A stretch of 64,000 bases of DNA from Nitrospirillum pindoramense (GTDB lineage: Bacteria; Pseudomonadota; Alphaproteobacteria; Azospirillales; Azospirillaceae). This document shows positions 26,274 through 34,476 of this stretch, one piece after another. Where the stretch lies: assembly GCF_007827955.1 (NCBI RefSeq), contig NZ_VITR01000006.1, positions 248,001 through 312,000 on the forward strand, read 5' to 3'. The stretch's first letter is position 1. The number at the start of each line of letters is the position of its first letter. Made by a program: the position numbers and the translations under genes. Under the pieces are notes generated by a model. It did no database searches. It was not told where the DNA came from and saw only the letters and a program-made list of their open reading frames with translations.

Positions 26274-27377
26274 ATGATCCGATCCGTCGCCCGCGCCGTT
26301 TGGGCGCCCTTGATGCTCGGCGCCGCCCTGCTGGCCGGCGCCACGGCCCTCGCCGCCGGGCCGGTGGCGCCGGTCACCCGAGAGGGCGACGTGACGGTGA
26401 CGGATTTCAAGTTCGGGACTGGGGAGACCCTGCCGGAGGTGCGCCTGCACTACACCACCCTGGGCACGCCGCACCGCGACGCCAAAGGCCGTGTCGACAA
26501 CGCCATCCTGATCATGCACGGCACGGGTGGCACCGGCGCCCAGTTCCTGCGTCCGCAGTTCAGCGACGTGCTGTTCCAGCCCGGTGGGGTGCTGGACCCG
26601 GCACGCTATTACATCATCCTGCCCGACGACGTGGGCCACGGTAAGTCCAGCAAGCCCAGCGACGGCCTGCGCGCCCGTTTCCCCCAGTACGACTACGACG
26701 ACATGGTGGCGCTGGAGCATCAGCTGGTGACCAAGCTGGGCGTGGACCATCTGCGCTTGGTCATGGGCACGTCCATGGGCTGCATGCACGCCTTCGTCTG
26801 GGGTGAGACCTACCCCGACGCCATGGACGCGCTGATGCCTCTGGCCTGCCTGCCGCAGACCATCGCGGGACGCAACCGCCTGTGGCGCCAGATGGCTATC
26901 GCCGCCATCAAGGCCGACCCGGCCTGGCAGGGAGGCGAGTACAAGACCCAGCCCCAGCAGGGCCTGCGCACCGCCGCCAGCCTGCTGGTCGTCGCCGGCA
27001 GCGCACCCATCCAGATGCAGAAGGCCTATCCCACGCGGGACGCGGCCGACCAGGCGGTGGAGACCCTGACCCACGCCCAGATGGATCACATCGACGCCAA
27101 CGACCTGATTTACCAGTTGGACGCCTCACGCACCTATGATCCATCGCCAAAGCTGGAAACCATCAAGGCGCCGGTGCTGTGGGTCAACTCCGGCGACGAT
27201 TTCATCAACCCGCCGGAACTGGGCATCGCCGAACAGCTGGTGAAGCGCATTCCCCACGGCCAGTTCATCCTGATCCCGGCCAGCGATCAGACCCATGGCC
27301 ACGGCAGCCATACCTGGGCCGTCCTGTGGCAGGACAAACTGGCAGACTTGCTGGCCCGGACGGGGGCCAAGGGCTGA
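26274..27377 (+). CDS. Exported alpha/beta hydrolase, homoserine O-acetyltransferase-like fold
   Basis: 367 aa. A signal peptide (LMLGAALLAGATALAAG) precedes a MetX-type hydrolase: LHYTTLGTPHRDAKG and MHGTGGTGAQF at the N-terminus, the nucleophile elbow MGTSMGCMHAF with Ser167, Asp in NSGDDFINPPE and His in QTHGHGSH. True MetX acetylates homoserine in the cytosol. A secreted relative more plausibly hydrolyses or transfers acyl groups outside the cell. The gene stands alone between a CLC antiporter and a chemoreceptor, so its substrate is unknown. Confidence 0.88.
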   Translation: MIRSVARAVWAPLMLGAALLAGATALAAGPVAPVTREGDVTVTDFKFGTGETLPEVRLHYTTLGTPHRDAKGRVDNAILIMHGTGGTGAQFLRPQFSDVLFQPGGVLDPARYYIILPDDVGHGKSSKPSDGLRARFPQYDYDDMVALEHQLVTKLGVDHLRLVMGTSMGCMHAFVWGETYPDAMDALMPLACLPQTIAGRNRLWRQMAIAAIKADPAWQGGEYKTQPQQGLRTAASLLVVAGSAPIQMQKAYPTRDAADQAVETLTHAQMDHIDANDLIYQLDASRTYDPSPKLETIKAPVLWVNSGDDFINPPELGIAEQLVKRIPHGQFILIPASDQTHGHGSHTWAVLWQDKLADLLARTGAKG

Positions 27378-27542
27378 CGACACCAGGACGTCAGTCACCG
27401 CAAGAGTAACAGGGCGCATTATTCCCCAAATAAATCGCCCACACTCTTTAGTATAGCTTTGCGCCACATCAATCACAAACACCTGAAATAAAGGACAAAG
27501 GCCGAAAAACGCCGCCACCGCCAAGACTTGGCAGGAGACGAC

Positions 27543-29987
27543 ATGCGCAACAACGGCCCCGTCACCCAGCAGGAAGTCCCCATCCGTGACGGGGACATGC
27601 TGGTTTCCAGAACCGATGACAAAGGACGGATCACCTTTGTCAATCAGACCTTCGTCGCCACCAGCGGCTTCAGTGAAGCGGAACTGTTGGGCGCGCCCCA
27701 CAACCTGGTCCGGCACCCGGACATGCCCAAGGCCGCCTTCGCCGACCTGTGGGCCACGGTACAGGCGGGCCAGCCTTGGGAAGGGGTGGTGAAAAACCGC
27801 GCCAAGTCGGGTGCCCATTACTGGGTGCGGGCCAACGTCACCCCGGTGCAGGAGGGCGGCCGGATCACCGGATACGTTTCCATCCGCACCAAACCCAGCC
27901 GGGCGGATGTCGCGGCGGCGGAACGGCTATACGCCACGCTTCGCCAGGGTGGGCGCGGCCTGCGCTTGCTGGGGGGCCAAGTCCTGCGAAGGGGGCCCGT
28001 GCACGCGGCCCTGCGTTGGCTGGGTACGCTGGACGCCCGCCTGGCGGGCCTGGCATTGATGCCCATCGCCGGGCTGGGGATCGTCGCGGCGGGGGCGCCG
28101 ATCATGGCGGCCGTGGCCTTTGCGGTGCCGGGCGCGCTGGTCCAGGCTTGGCTGCTGGCGCGGCGCATCCGTGGCATCCTGCAGCGGCAGCGCCAGGACA
28201 TCGATGCCCTGATCCAGGGCGACCATCTGCGCGTCATCGACCTGCCGCCCCTGCGTGATTTCCAACCCGCCGCCGCCCGGCTGCGCGCCCTGCGCGCCAT
28301 CCTGGCCTATCAGGCGCGCGAGCGCGCGGAACTGGAAACCCGGAGCCGGGAGGCCAGCCGACGCGCCCTGCTGGAAACCTGCCAGCTGATCGAGAGCGAC
28401 CTGGAGGCCACCTGGCGGGACATCAACCGAACCTCGGCGGAGGTGGTGTCCGCCGTGACCGGGCTGCTGGGCAATATCCAGGAGGTGCGCCAGGATACCG
28501 TGGTGGTGGCAACCGCTGCGGCGCAAGCCAGCGGCACCGCCACCACCGTGGCCGCCGCGGCGGAGCAGCAAGGGGCGGCCGGAACGGAGATCGCCAGCCA
28601 GGCGGCCCGCTCCAGCGACATCGCCCGCCGCGCGGTGGAGGACGCCCGCAACGCCGCCCGCGCCCTGCAGCGCATGGAAACCGCCGCGGCGGAGGTGGGC
28701 CAGGTGCTGGCCCTGATCCATGACATCGCCAGCCAGACCACCCTTCTGGCGCTGAACGCCACCATCGAGGCGGCGCGCGCGGGCGAGGCCGGCAAAGGCT
28801 TTTCCGTGGTGGCGGGGGAGGTGAAAAGCCTGTCCGCCCAAACCGCCCGGGCGACGGACCAGATCGCCCGGCAGGTGACCGACATCGCCGGCGCCATGGA
28901 TGGCAGTGTCCAGGCGCTGGACGCCGTCATCCGCACCATCGAGCTGATTGACCAGGCGGCCACGGCCACGGCGGCGGCGGTCGAGGAACAAGCCGCCGCC
29001 AATGCCGAGATCGGACGCGGGGCGGCGCAATCCGCGGACGTCGCCAACCAGGTCTCAGGCAGCGTGGATCATATCCGGGGGCAGGCCGAGACCGTTTGCC
29101 TGGCCGCGGGCACGGTCAGCCGCCAGGTCGCCGCCACCAACCAGGCGGTCGGCGAGATGAAGACGCGCCTATTGATGGTGCTGCGCCAGTCGGTGGCGGG
29201 GGACCGACGCGCGTTCGACCGCATCCCGTGCGACTTGCCCGCGACCCTCACCCTGGATGGACGGCGCCTGGCGGCCCGGGTCACGGATCTATCCCTGGGC
29301 GGGGCGGTGGCCCTGCCGGACGGTGAGGAGAGGGCCGCGGCATCCGACGGGACGGCCGTAACCCTCCACCTGGATGGCGTCGGCGACCTGGCCTGCGACC
29401 TGGCCGGCCGCAGCCCCGCCGGCTTGCATGTACGGTTCCTGGATCTGGATGGCGCGATCCGGGGGCGGCTGGCGGCGGTATACCATGCCATGATCGCGGC
29501 CGATGAGGTGCTGATCACCGCCGCGCAGGAAGTCGCCGCCGGCATGGCCCGGGCTCTGGCCCAGGCGCTGCGGGACGGCCGCATTGACCAGGACGCGCTG
29601 TTCGACCAGGGGCTGGAGCCTATTCCCGGAACGGTGCCGGAGCAGTTCACCGCCCCCTATGCCGCTTTGGCGGACGCGGTGTTCCCGCCCTTGCAGGACC
29701 CGGTGCTGGACCTGGACCGGCGGATCGTCTTCTGTGTGGCGACGGCAACCAACGGCTACGTGCCCACCCACAACACCGGCCCTGGAGCCTACGACGGGGC
29801 CCGGGGCCGCCGCCGCTACATGGACCGCACGGCGCTGGCGGCGGCGCGCAACAGCCGCCCCTTCCTGATCCAGGCCTATCACCGCGACGAGGGTGACGGC
29901 CGCATCCGGCGCATGAAGGAAATCGACTGCCCCATCGTGGTGGACCGCCGCCTGTGGGGAAACGTACGCCTGGGCTTCGAGTTCTAG
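27543..29987 (+). CDS. Aer-like chemoreceptor: PAS, membrane, MCP signalling, PilZ and C-terminal extra domain
   Basis: 814 aa. A PAS domain (residues ~15-115; [23 protein letters not shown] and [11 protein letters not shown] typical of Aer) senses redox or oxygen through flavin. Two membrane helices follow (~165-210). A cytoplasmic MCP hairpin has the tip region [42 protein letters not shown] PilZ domain has [11 protein letters not shown] and DLSLGG (RxxxR and DxSxxG intact), so c-di-GMP binding is likely. A final ~130-residue domain has [16 protein letters not shown] and [15 protein letters not shown]. Azospirillum Tlp1 and Aer are known PilZ-bearing receptors. AGGAGA lies before the ATG at 27543. 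Confidence 0.92.
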   Translation: MRNNGPVTQQEVPIRDGDMLVSRTDDKGRITFVNQTFVATSGFSEAELLGAPHNLVRHPDMPKAAFADLWATVQAGQPWEGVVKNRAKSGAHYWVRANVTPVQEGGRITGYVSIRTKPSRADVAAAERLYATLRQGGRGLRLLGGQVLRRGPVHAALRWLGTLDARLAGLALMPIAGLGIVAAGAPIMAAVAFAVPGALVQAWLLARRIRGILQRQRQDIDALIQGDHLRVIDLPPLRDFQPAAARLRALRAILAYQARERAELETRSREASRRALLETCQLIESDLEATWRDINRTSAEVVSAVTGLLGNIQEVRQDTVVVATAAAQASGTATTVAAAAEQQGAAGTEIASQAARSSDIARRAVEDARNAARALQRMETAAAEVGQVLALIHDIASQTTLLALNATIEAARAGEAGKGFSVVAGEVKSLSAQTARATDQIARQVTDIAGAMDGSVQALDAVIRTIELIDQAATATAAAVEEQAAANAEIGRGAAQSADVANQVSGSVDHIRGQAETVCLAAGTVSRQVAATNQAVGEMKTRLLMVLRQSVAGDRRAFDRIPCDLPATLTLDGRRLAARVTDLSLGGAVALPDGEERAAASDGTAVTLHLDGVGDLACDLAGRSPAGLHVRFLDLDGAIRGRLAAVYHAMIAADEVLITAAQEVAAGMARALAQALRDGRIDQDALFDQGLEPIPGTVPEQFTAPYAALADAVFPPLQDPVLDLDRRIVFCVATATNGYVPTHNTGPGAYDGARGRRRYMDRTALAAARNSRPFLIQAYHRDEGDGRIRRMKEIDCPIVVDRRLWGNVRLGFEF

Positions 29988-29994
29988 ATTGTCG

Positions 29995-31314
29995 CTAGAA
30001 CCCCGGGCGCAACATGTCCAGCACGTCCTCGACATGGCCATCGTTGCGTTCGGGCCGAATGCTCACCAAACGGGCCAGCAGGGGATAGACGTCGACGTTG
30101 GGAAATTCCGGCACCACCACGCCGTGGCGGAAGGCGGGGCCGTGGGCCACGAACAGGGCGCGCATGGCGGGAAGCGCGTTGTCGTAGCCGTGTTCGCCCA
30201 AGGTGGCCGGCTTGTCCTTGCGCGCGGCCAGGGTGGCGCGGGTGGTGATTACCCAGCCCTCGTCCGCCAGGCAGAGGATGGGCGGCACCCGCTCGTTGCG
30301 GCCATAGTGGAAACGCGCCGGCACGTCTTGTTTGCGCCAGCACTCCATATGGTCCTGCCGGCTCAGCAGGCGGGCCGCCACCTCCGGCCGGGCGGGGGCG
30401 ACGCTCAGGGTCGCCAGCGGACCAGTCGTCACCACATGCAGCGCGGCCATGTCCACCCGGTCATCCAGCACGATACGACGGTCCGGCGACGTGGCGGTCA
30501 TGCCATGGTCCGAGACAATGACCAAGTTTACCCTATCGAACAGTCCCCGCCGCTTCAACCCCTCCACCAGTCGGGCCAGTGCCCGGTCCACCAGGGCAGC
30601 AGCCGCGTCGGCCGCCGGGCTGGCCGGCCCGGCCTCATGCTCCGCATGGTCGACCTGATCGAAATAAAGCGTCAGGAAAGCGGGTCGCTGGTCGCCCGGC
30701 AGGTCCAGCCAACCCAGCACGGCGTCCACCCGCTGGTCCGGCGTCATCTTGGCATCGAAGGGCAGCCAATGGTCAGGCCGCACTCCCTGGATGGGCGCCT
30801 CGGACCCCGGCCAGAACACGGTGGCGCTGTGCCGTCCCGCTTCCTGCACGCTGACCCACAGGGGCGTCGCCTGGTTCCACCAGCGGGCATCGCCCGCGGC
30901 GTCGCGGTCGCTGTGGGCGAAGCGCCCCAGCACCCCGTCCTCCATGGTGTTGTCCACAATGCCGTGGTGATCGGGATAAAGCCCCGTCACCAGCGTGTAA
31001 TGGTTGGGAAAGGTCAATGACGGGAAGGACGGCCGCATGGCCTGGGCCCTCACGCCATCGGCCGCCAGGGCCGACAGCGTGGGCGTCTGGCCCCGGTCGA
31101 TCAGGTCGGCCCGGAAGCCATCGATGGACACCAGGATCAGGGGCGGCGGCACGGCGTCGGCCACATAGGCCGGTGGGGGTGGCGCCGCGGCGTCCGGCAG
31201 CGGCGCGCCGTCCGGAATGTCGACGCACGCGGCAAGGGCGGCCAATGCCCCCACGGCAAAAGCCAGCCCCAGCCACCGCCCCGGACTCCGGGCTCGATTC
31301 CGCATAACCCCCAT
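29995..31314 (-). CDS. Lipoprotein nucleotide pyrophosphatase/phosphodiesterase
   Basis: 439 aa. Lipobox LAAC with Cys30 makes it a membrane-anchored lipoprotein. The alkaline-phosphatase-superfamily NPP catalytic domain starts ILVSIDGFRAD (metal Asp65), then FPSLTFPNHYTLVTG with nucleophile Thr101, YFDQVDHAEH and VIVSDHGM, then GEHGYDN. These residues bind two zinc ions. It hydrolyses phosphodiester or pyrophosphate bonds in nucleotides or lipids in the periplasm. The gene ends 7 bp from the chemoreceptor stop on the opposite strand. The alpha-galactosidase gene upstream is on the same strand, 90 bp away, and may share its transcript. Confidence 0.92.
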   Translation of the reverse strand: MGVMRNRARSPGRWLGLAFAVGALAALAACVDIPDGAPLPDAAAPPPPAYVADAVPPPLILVSIDGFRADLIDRGQTPTLSALAADGVRAQAMRPSFPSLTFPNHYTLVTGLYPDHHGIVDNTMEDGVLGRFAHSDRDAAGDARWWNQATPLWVSVQEAGRHSATVFWPGSEAPIQGVRPDHWLPFDAKMTPDQRVDAVLGWLDLPGDQRPAFLTLYFDQVDHAEHEAGPASPAADAAAALVDRALARLVEGLKRRGLFDRVNLVIVSDHGMTATSPDRRIVLDDRVDMAALHVVTTGPLATLSVAPARPEVAARLLSRQDHMECWRKQDVPARFHYGRNERVPPILCLADEGWVITTRATLAARKDKPATLGEHGYDNALPAMRALFVAHGPAFRHGVVVPEFPNVDVYPLLARLVSIRPERNDGHVEDVLDMLRPGF

Positions 31315-31404
31315 GATGCCAACCCGCCCCTTTTTCCCGCGCTACTGAGGCACTGACACGCGGCAAGGCTGCGGCACCCGTCGGCAAAAAGGGGCGCGGG
31401 GGCG

Positions 31405-32613
31405 TCAGACGGCGGGGCGGATCGTCACCATGACGACGCCGTGCCCCGCCACCTCGGCGGTGTAGCTGCCCTTGGACGTACCCTGGTCCCTGGCCTGCCA
31501 CAGGTCACGCACCTTGGCCGGCAGCTTCGCCGGATATCCCAGGTCCGGCCAGTTGACGGTGATCGTCGCGGGCGCCGTGCCCCGATTCAGCAGGACGACG
31601 GCCCTGTCGCCGCTGGCCAGGGGTCGGGCCCAAACCTCCAGGTCCCCCTGCTTGGCCACACGGCGGCCTTGGGCGCCCAAGGGGTCCTGGTCCACCGCGA
31701 TGACCTCGGTATTGGTCAGGATGGCCTTGATGGCCGGCGTCATGTTGGTCAAGTCATTGCCCGCGATGAGCGGGGCGGCCAGTACGGCCCAGAGGCTGAA
31801 GTGGGCGCGGTACTCGGTATCCGACATGCCGCCGTTCCCGACCTCCAGCATGTCAGGGTCGTTCCAATGGCCAGGGCCGGCGTAGGGGTAGAGGTCAGCC
31901 ATCTGGTCCAGGATATCCATCACCCCCAGCGAATTGCCCTGCCTGCCCTGCCAGCCGTCGTAAATATCCCAGGTGCTGCGCCACAGGTTGCCGACGTTGC
32001 GACCCCACAGCCAGGGCTTGGCGGTGCCCCATTCGCACATGCTGAAGACGATGTCGCGACCCGAGGCGCGCAACGCGTCGCTCATCAGGGTGTAGGCTGC
32101 CTTGGCGTCCTGCGTGCCGGTGAAGCACCAGTCGTATTTCAGGTAATCCACCCCCCAGGCTGCATACTGGGCCGCGTCCTGGTATTCATGCCCCAGGCTG
32201 CCCGGCCGCTCGGCGCAGGTCAGGCGGCCCGCGTCGGAATAGATGCCGAACTTCAAGCCCTTGGCATGGATATAATCGGCCAGCGCCCGTATGCCCGACG
32301 GAAAGCGCGCCGGGTCGGCCTGAATGTCGCCGTGGGCGTCGCGCGCGCCGTGCCAGCAATCGTCGATCACCACGTACTTGTACCCCACGGAGGCCATACC
32401 GCTGCTCACCAGGGCATCGGCGGCCTTGCGAATCACCTCCTCGTTGATCTCGCAGGCGAATTTGTTCCAGGTGTTCCAGCCCATGGGCGGGGTCAGGGCC
32501 AGGCCGTTGGGCTGGCGGGGCGGATCCTTGCGATCCTCCGCCTTGGCCGGATGGGCCAGCGTCAGCAGCGGTACCAAAAGCAGGGCCGCCAGGGCCAAGA
32601 TCATTTTTCGCAT
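31405..32613 (-). CDS. Alpha-galactosidase, GH27
   Basis: Hydrolyses terminal alpha-1,6-galactose from oligosaccharides such as melibiose or raffinose, or from galactomannan. 402 aa with a signal peptide (ALAALLLVPLLTLAHPAKA), so periplasmic or secreted. The GH27 barrel shows LTPPMGWNTWNKFAC at residues ~40-54, IDDCW, and the nucleophile in VDYLKYDWC (Asp161). The acid/base Asp is in RSTWDI (Asp216). A C-terminal beta domain follows. GGAGG sits before the ATG. No galactose-uptake gene is next to it. The NPP lipoprotein downstream may be in the same unit. Confidence 0.95.
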   Translation of the reverse strand: MRKMILALAALLLVPLLTLAHPAKAEDRKDPPRQPNGLALTPPMGWNTWNKFACEINEEVIRKAADALVSSGMASVGYKYVVIDDCWHGARDAHGDIQADPARFPSGIRALADYIHAKGLKFGIYSDAGRLTCAERPGSLGHEYQDAAQYAAWGVDYLKYDWCFTGTQDAKAAYTLMSDALRASGRDIVFSMCEWGTAKPWLWGRNVGNLWRSTWDIYDGWQGRQGNSLGVMDILDQMADLYPYAGPGHWNDPDMLEVGNGGMSDTEYRAHFSLWAVLAAPLIAGNDLTNMTPAIKAILTNTEVIAVDQDPLGAQGRRVAKQGDLEVWARPLASGDRAVVLLNRGTAPATITVNWPDLGYPAKLPAKVRDLWQARDQGTSKGSYTAEVAGHGVVMVTIRPAV

Positions 32614-32752
32614 CGAACGTCTCCTCCGTTCCGGCCCCGTTATACCGTGGGACCCGTTGTTGGGCGGGATGCCGCCTTACGCTCTAATTATACGATTAAT
32701 ATGCCATCATCACAATTCATTCCCTGGCGCCCAGACCCGTCCCCCAACGACA

Positions 32753-32781
32753 AAACCCCCGGGGCGGAGCCTCGGGGGTTT
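32753..32781 (-). terminator. Rho-independent terminator for the secreted protein at 32815-33324
   Basis: Nine-bp arms AAACCCCCG and CGGGGGTTT around an 11-nt loop. On the minus strand TTTT continues past the stem. It starts 34 nt after the stop at 32815. Confidence 0.85.
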
Positions 32782-32814
32782 GCCATTCACACCAAGCGGC
32801 GTGCGAATAGGTCG

Positions 32815-33324
32815 TTAAAGGTGCGGCATGTCCGACTGGCCGGTGGTGCCGCTGTCGCCGGACGGGGTGGCGTCCCCGTCATCACCGTCCATCTTCTTGT
32901 GGTGGGAGGTGTGCTTGCCGGACTTCTTGGAGGCCTTGTGGGCTTTGCCCTTGTCATCGTTGGGGTCGTGCGGCGGCAAGGGCTGGACCACCGGCGGCTT
33001 CTCCGTCACCGCCGGGGCGGACGGGGACGCCATGGGGCCGCTCTGGTCCGACGGCGCCGGCGGCATGGGGGAGGGCGAGGACATGTCCGGGCCGCCCCGG
33101 TCGGCCGGCAGGCTGTGGGCATTGGACGGGCTGGGAGTGGTTGCATCCGGGCCCGGCGGCTGGGTATCCCCCGCCTGCGGCGTGCCCGGCATGGGGGTGC
33201 CCTCCGGCGGCGCGGTCTGCGCCCAGGCGGCGGCATTCAGAACGGGGGCGGACGCCAGCCCAGCGGCCAGGGTCAGCGCGGTCGCCGTGCGGGCCCATCC
33301 CGCGGTGGTCAACTTCGTGAACAT
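32815..33324 (-). CDS. Secreted low-complexity protein, Pro/Ser-rich with Lys/His tail
   Basis: 169 aa. A signal peptide (TALTLAAGLASAPVLNAAAWAQ) precedes about 85 residues rich in Pro, Ser, Asp and Thr with no fold signature. A Lys/His-rich segment follows: HKASKKSGKHTSHHKK, then an acidic DGDDGDATPSGDSG stretch. The chain is probably unstructured. GGAGG precedes the ATG at 33324. An upstream element identical to that of the His-rich gene at 33574-33831 lies 60 nt before this start. The basic/His block could bind metal or anionic polymer; this is inferred. Confidence 0.75.
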   Translation of the reverse strand: MFTKLTTAGWARTATALTLAAGLASAPVLNAAAWAQTAPPEGTPMPGTPQAGDTQPPGPDATTPSPSNAHSLPADRGGPDMSSPSPMPPAPSDQSGPMASPSAPAVTEKPPVVQPLPPHDPNDDKGKAHKASKKSGKHTSHHKKMDGDDGDATPSGDSGTTGQSDMPHL

Positions 33325-33384
33325 GGGTCGTCCTCCATTCCTCATTGAAAGGGTCTCATGAGAGGGGTGCCGTCAGGGGAGCGG

Positions 33385-33400
33385 CCAAAGGTGGCGAAAA
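33385..33400 (-). promoter_or_regulatory. Shared upstream element, copy A
   Basis: TTTTCGCCACCTTTGG on the minus strand, exactly 60 nt before the ATG of the protein at 32815-33324. The same 16 bp occur as copy B at 33892-33907, also 60 nt before its ATG. Similarity continues past the core: CG, TC and CTGA at equal positions follow in both. A promoter or operator shared by the two genes is the simplest reading. Confidence 0.65.
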
Positions 33401-33507
33401 GAAGTCGCAACACGGCAAATAATGTGGTGCTGGTGGACCTATGTCCTTTGCTCCGCCAAGGGCTTAACGCCAGCCCCCGCCGGCTTGAACTCGTGTCCGT
33501 ATTGAAA

Positions 33508-33540
33508 CGCCCCGGGGAACCGTCCGGTTCCACCGGGGCG
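33508..33540 (-). terminator. Rho-independent terminator of the His-rich gene
   Basis: A 14-bp stem with a single bulged base: outer arms CGCCCCGG/CCGGGGCG, inner arms GGAACC/GGTTCC, loop GTCC. On the minus strand TTTCAAT follows. It begins 33 nt after the stop at 33574. Confidence 0.75.
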
Positions 33541-33573
33541 CGCATTACAGGCGCCGCGGCGCCTATGTCGGGA

Positions 33574-33831
33574 TTAGCCGTGCGGGTGGGCCACCCGGTG
33601 GTGAACATGGTGCACGGCGTGATGATGGTGATGGTGGTGGTGATGATGGGGGCGGTGAGCCGCCCGGTGATGCACCACCTCCGCCTGGGCGCTGCCCGCC
33701 GTCATCAGCGGCGCCAACGCCAGGCCGAAGGCCAAGGTCAGGGCAGCGATCCCGCGACGGCGCCAGGACTGGCCCCAGGACTGTCCGGCGGGCGACGGAC
33801 CACTGGTGGTGGGGCGGGTCAGGACGGGCAT
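33574..33831 (-). CDS. Secreted histidine-rich peptide precursor
   Basis: 85 aa. A basic N-terminal region and a hydrophobic core (IAALTLAFGLALAPLMTAG) end in a signal-peptidase site at SAQA|EVV. The predicted mature part is 35 residues with 19 histidines, including a run of ten (CAT and CAC mixed) and further HH pairs. Such a chain should bind Ni, Zn, Cu or Co tightly. It resembles the His-rich tails of metallochaperones but has no other domain. Its shared upstream element lies 60 nt before the ATG and it has its own terminator. It may be a periplasmic metal buffer; the metal is not readable. Confidence 0.8.
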   Translation of the reverse strand: MPVLTRPTTSGPSPAGQSWGQSWRRRGIAALTLAFGLALAPLMTAGSAQAEVVHHRAAHRPHHHHHHHHHHAVHHVHHRVAHPHG

Positions 33832-33891
33832 GATCTCAATCCTTCTGACAGAAACAGTTCCCGGTGCTTCCGGGCCTGTTCAGAAGACCGC

Positions 33892-33907
33892 CCAAAGGTG
33901 GCGAAAA
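33892..33907 (-). promoter_or_regulatory. Shared upstream element, copy B
   Basis: TTTTCGCCACCTTTGG on the minus strand, exactly 60 nt before the ATG at 33831; identical to copy A at 33385-33400. A weaker relative, CCACCTTTTGG, lies on the plus strand at 34020-34030, upstream of the chorismate mutase gene. Confidence 0.65.
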
Positions 33908-34063
33908 AACGCCGCGCCGCGGGATTCAATAAGACCATCCCGGGGCGGGCCACGCCCCCCGGCCCGAAGCGCTGACGCAAATTCAGTACGCTTTTCCCCG
34001 GATTTCCGGACCGACCCTTCCACCTTTTGGGGTAGCTGCGATCGTTTGTTATAAACAGCCGCT

Positions 34064-34069
34064 TATAAT
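34064..34069 (+). promoter_or_regulatory. TATAAT -10 box for the chorismate mutase gene
   Basis: Perfect consensus in an unusually AT-rich stretch, 66 nt before the ATG at 34136. No clear TTGACA lies 17 bp upstream; the nearest is TTTGTT with a short spacer. Confidence 0.45.
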
Positions 34070-34135
34070 TTTCACTGACGATCCCGGCCGCTGGACTGTA
34101 CTGTCGGCGCCGTCTGCGAATTCTGAGGAGTGGCC

Positions 34136-34453
34136 ATGTCCGGCGCCGAGCACCCTGCCCCCGCCATCCATCCCGAGCTGAAGCGCCTGCGCGACAGCAT
34201 CGATAACATCGATGCCGCCCTGATTTATATGCTGGCGGAGCGCTTCAAATGCACCCAGCAGGTCGGCGCGCTGAAGGCGCGTATCGACCTGCCGAGCAGC
34301 GACCCCGGCCGGGAGGCGGCGCAAATCGAACGCCTGCGCCGCCTGGCGGAGGGGGCGAACCTGGACCCCGATTTCGCGACCAAGTTCCTGACCTTCATCA
34401 TCAAGGAGGTCATCCGCCACCACGACAGCTTCCGGGCGGCGGACCAGGCCTGA
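34136..34453 (+). CDS. Chorismate mutase, AroQ class
   Basis: 105-aa all-helical enzyme converting chorismate to prephenate for Phe and Tyr synthesis. Active-site residues align with the E. coli mutase domain: R19 in LRDSID, R36 in AERFK, K47 in VGALKAR, and D56, R59 and E60 in DPGRE. It is monofunctional, with no fused dehydratase, and lacks a signal peptide, so it is cytosolic. GAGGAG lies 5 nt before the ATG at 34136; an earlier GTG is in frame. It is unlinked to the DAHP synthase at 41.5 kb but acts later in the same pathway. Confidence 0.93.
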   Translation: MSGAEHPAPAIHPELKRLRDSIDNIDAALIYMLAERFKCTQQVGALKARIDLPSSDPGREAAQIERLRRLAEGANLDPDFATKFLTFIIKEVIRHHDSFRAADQA

Positions 34454-34476
34454 GATAGCGATCCGGGGCTGTCGGG

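Larger units (their letters stand above)
33832..34135. other. Divergent intergenic region between the His-rich and chorismate mutase genes
   Basis: 304 bp holding element copy B, the weaker CCACCTTTTGG at 34020-34030, and a TATAAT box at 34064-34069. No gene is supported here; the long plus-strand frame spanning it runs antisense to the His-rich gene. Confidence 0.6.

Noticed and set aside
33618-33650. Tandem repeat or expansion in the His run
   Set aside because: Codons alternate between CAT and CAC without a fixed unit, so this is coding for poly-His rather than a simple repeat.
33358-33975. A plus-strand frame over the His-rich gene with two RPKVAK segments
   Set aside because: The repeated peptide is only the translation of the duplicated upstream DNA element; the rest is antisense to the His-rich peptide and its terminator.
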